45,987 nt of DNA from Eubacterium minutum ATCC 700079 (lineage in GTDB: Bacteria > Bacillota > Clostridia > Peptostreptococcales > Anaerovoracaceae), in contig CP016202.1 of NCBI GenBank assembly GCA_003433295.1, positions 83,941-129,927 on the forward strand. The letters are read 5' to 3'. Made by a program: the position numbers and the translations under genes. Below are positions 43,958 through 45,987 of this stretch, piece after piece (position 1 is the stretch's first letter; each line of letters begins with the position of its first letter). The notes beneath the pieces were generated by a model that did no database searches, was not told where the DNA came from, and was given only the letters and a program-made list of their open reading frames with translations.

Positions 43958-45073
43958 ATGAACGGGAAGATACGCAAAGACAGAATAGCAAAATACCTGA
44001 TACCCAAACTGGAAGATGAGTTTCTTTTCGATGAGTTTTCGGATAATTATCTGAACAGATGCGGGTTGAAAGACGTATTGTCCGGGGTCCCCATACCCGT
44101 AAAAAAGACCGGAATCGGTGACTTGAGCGCATTGAATGTCGCAAAGAACATGGCATACGTAATGGGATGCGACATAAATTTCAGGTATGCGGAAAGTTAT
44201 ACTAAATATATAAAGAGAGTGTTTAAAGACGGCTTTGTGCCGTATTTCCTGCAGCAGGGGGTGGAGTGCGCCGAAAAAGACGATTATGAGGGAGCGTGTA
44301 TATTTTTCAGGGCATGCATACAGATCGATCCCGACAACAGGGATGGATTTTACTGCTACGGCAGAGCCTGCAAAGACGCATATGAAAACGGCGAAGAAGA
44401 AGAATACGTGGGAAGATTCAAGGCCGAATCTTTGGAAGCGTTTGAACATCTGACTTTAATGGCGAAAGACTTCGACAAGGGCTTTTATTTCCTCGGGTTC
44501 GGTTATCTCAACCTCGGACTTTACATAAAAGCAAAGCTGACATGGGAAAGATTTCTCGAGTTGTCCGCAGACAAGGATATGCGGGAAGAAATAGAATCGC
44601 TGCTCGATAAACTTGTGGAGCCGTGCAGAATAGAAGAGGGCTACAACGCCGTCATAAGCGGAAGATACGAAGAAGGGCTTGACATTCTTGAAACGTATAA
44701 GACCGACAGAAGATTCAACTCATGGTGGCCTCTCCGTTACTATATCGGTATAGCGTACAAGGAGGTCGGAAGAAATTCCGATGCAAAGAATATGTTTCTT
44801 GAAACCCTAAAGTTGTCGCCCAGCAACATTGACGCCATGAAAGAACTGGTGGATATTTATTCTTCCGACGGCGATGAAAAAAATGCTGAAAAATACAGAA
44901 ACAAGATTCGCATCGTTGAGGGGAATATTGAACTGGACAGACAGGATAGGGACAAACTGCAAAAACACAATGATGAACAGGGCAATGACAAACCGTACGA
45001 TGGCGAAGCGGAGAATGATAACACGGACAACGGCGAAGCGTGTAAGGAGAAACCGGCATCTTTATTGTCATAG
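43958..45073 (+). CDS. TPR-repeat protein with charged C-terminal tail
   Basis: The product of about 371 residues is cytoplasmic with no signal peptide. Residues 1-80 form an unrecognised domain. From about residue 90 helical tetratricopeptide-like repeats appear, for example AEKDDYEGACIFFRACIQID, FYFLGFGYLNLGLYIKAKLT and IGIAYKEVGRNSDAKNMFLE. The last 60 residues are acidic and low in complexity (Asp, Asn, Glu, Lys), ending KEKPASLLS. ATG 43958 is chosen because GGAG lies six bases upstream; ATG 43946 has almost no spacing. It follows the degenerate radical SAM gene by 18 bases. TPR proteins scaffold complexes, so it may hold the two upstream proteins together. Confidence 0.78.
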   Translation: MNGKIRKDRIAKYLIPKLEDEFLFDEFSDNYLNRCGLKDVLSGVPIPVKKTGIGDLSALNVAKNMAYVMGCDINFRYAESYTKYIKRVFKDGFVPYFLQQGVECAEKDDYEGACIFFRACIQIDPDNRDGFYCYGRACKDAYENGEEEEYVGRFKAESLEAFEHLTLMAKDFDKGFYFLGFGYLNLGLYIKAKLTWERFLELSADKDMREEIESLLDKLVEPCRIEEGYNAVISGRYEEGLDILETYKTDRRFNSWWPLRYYIGIAYKEVGRNSDAKNMFLETLKLSPSNIDAMKELVDIYSSDGDEKNAEKYRNKIRIVEGNIELDRQDRDKLQKHNDEQGNDKPYDGEAENDNTDNGEACKEKPASLLS

Positions 45074-45138
45074 ATGACGGGGTGAATTCATGGATGACGG
45101 AGGGAAAACTGCTTTTACGCGAAAGGAGGAGTCTGTCA

Positions 45139-45987
45139 ATGCTTGAAAAATTTGGACAATCAAGAGTCTTAAAGCCTAAAGGATATTTCCCCGTATTGTC
45201 GTGGAAGATCGACAATTCCGAAGAATTGCGAAGCGGTGAAATGCGAGTATCCATTGAAAGAATCAAAGTTGAAGAAGGCAGTTTTAGACAGCTATGCAAT
45301 TCATGCAACTACAAGGTCGAGTCGATAAGGGAAAGGATAATAAATCTTGTCGAGGAGAGAGGAAAGTTGCACAATCATTTAACCAACAGCGGAGGGATTT
45401 GCCTCGGCACCGTGGAAGAGATAGATGATGACTATCCCAATGAACAGAATTTAAAGGTTGGAGATAAAGTCATAGGAATTGTTTCACTGACGTCGATCCC
45501 GATCAAAATAGAAAAAGTAAAGAACATAAATTTTAATTACGGTCAAATCGAGGTTGAGGGATACGGCATTTTCTTTTCCACAAGCCCGGTGTCAAAATTG
45601 GACCTTCCCATACATGAAGAAATTCTCCTGTCTGCGTACGACGAGTCCGGTTCCATCGCGAAGGCGGGAAAACTTGCAAAAGACGGCAGCAGATTTCTCA
45701 TACTGAGCAGCAAAATCATGATGGCGCTTATATATGCTGCGGCGGTCAAGTTTTCCAACAACTCGCAGTGTCATATAACTGTTCTGCTTGAATTGGATCC
45801 CATGCCCAATCTTCCACACGGTGAAATAGAAAAGATGCTTAGAGATTATGTCGATGAACTCCACATAACCGCACCCGTATCTCCTGTCGAAAATTACAGA
45901 CTCTTAAACAAAAAAACGAATTATAACGATCCCAAGATGCTTTTTGACAGCAGCATAGTGTGTTCGAATATGCTCGGAGTCGAGGCG
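45139..45987 (+). CDS. kdd: L-erythro-3,5-diaminohexanoate dehydrogenase, 5' part
   Basis: The visible 283 residues run off the right edge without a stop codon. AAAGGAGGAG lies eight bases before the ATG. The N-terminus SRVLKPKGYFPVLSWKIDN and the segment VEERGKLHNHLTNSGGICLG match Kdd proteins of lysine fermentation, in which L-erythro-3,5-diaminohexanoate is oxidatively deaminated to 5-amino-3-oxohexanoate with NAD. A Rossmann-type nucleotide-binding region should include SRFLILSSKIMMALIYAAA. The remaining lysine pathway genes (kamA, kamDE, kce, kal) are not in the window and may lie to the right. The sequence may also be a Kdd paralogue with another role. Confidence 0.75.
   Translation, partial: MLEKFGQSRVLKPKGYFPVLSWKIDNSEELRSGEMRVSIERIKVEEGSFRQLCNSCNYKVESIRERIINLVEERGKLHNHLTNSGGICLGTVEEIDDDYPNEQNLKVGDKVIGIVSLTSIPIKIEKVKNINFNYGQIEVEGYGIFFSTSPVSKLDLPIHEEILLSAYDESGSIAKAGKLAKDGSRFLILSSKIMMALIYAAAVKFSNNSQCHITVLLELDPMPNLPHGEIEKMLRDYVDELHITAPVSPVENYRLLNKKTNYNDPKMLFDSSIVCSNMLGVEA

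Overview
The window (45,987 bp) reads as one contiguous piece of chromosome from a Gram-positive-type anaerobe of the Bacillota, most likely class Clostridia. The reasons are a Clostridia-style order ftsZ - rRNA methyltransferase - pheS - pheT - zapA - mutS2, a SpoVD/FtsI penicillin-binding protein with a C-terminal PASTA domain, strong GGAGG-type ribosome binding sites, an acyl-ACP thioesterase, and a lysine-fermentation enzyme (3,5-diaminohexanoate dehydrogenase) at the right edge. No sporulation genes follow ftsZ. A non-sporulating, amino-acid-fermenting lineage (Anaerovoracaceae-like) is a guess, not a demonstration. All 38 genes called are on the + strand. I saw no tRNA, rRNA, insertion sequence or CRISPR array.

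Region 1 (1-14759) is a surface polysaccharide locus cut by the left edge. It holds nucleotide-sugar enzymes (UDP-HexNAc dehydrogenase, LpxD-like acyltransferase, WbpB/WlbA-type oxidoreductase, WecB-type 2-epimerase, PglF-type dehydratase, WbpE/WlbC-type aminotransferase), one glycosyltransferase, and a Wzx/Wzy/Wzz set. An O-antigen-ligase-type membrane protein follows, then a divergent LytR-CpsA-Psr-like protein with a striking charged, poly-Asp and Gly/Asn-rich tail. Together they suggest a polymer containing a 2,3-diamino-uronic acid sugar, assembled by the Wzy-dependent route and attached to the cell surface.

Region 2 (14760-19600) holds a secreted C69 dipeptidase, an ArsB/NhaD-type transporter behind a promoter whose transcript would begin with a terminator-like hairpin, a small unknown protein, and an acyl-ACP thioesterase translationally coupled to it.

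Region 3 (19600-32140) is the division and cell wall (dcw) cluster: mraZ-rsmH-ftsL / ftsI-murF-mraY-murD-ftsW-murG-ftsQ / ftsZ. A clear double set of MraZ operator boxes controls it, and a terminator plus a new promoter split it after ftsL. murE, murC, murB and ftsA are absent from their usual places.

Region 4 (32140-41570) is housekeeping: TrmH/SpoU methyltransferase, PheST, ZapA, MutS2, a DUF523 protein and ArgS.

Region 5 (41590-45987) is the least explained part: an intact radical SAM protein, overlapping by one base a DUF4080-type B12-binding/radical-SAM homologue that has lost its iron-sulfur cysteines, then a TPR protein, then the diaminohexanoate dehydrogenase running off the right edge. 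The radical SAM / pseudo-radical-SAM / TPR trio is the best candidate here for an undescribed system.
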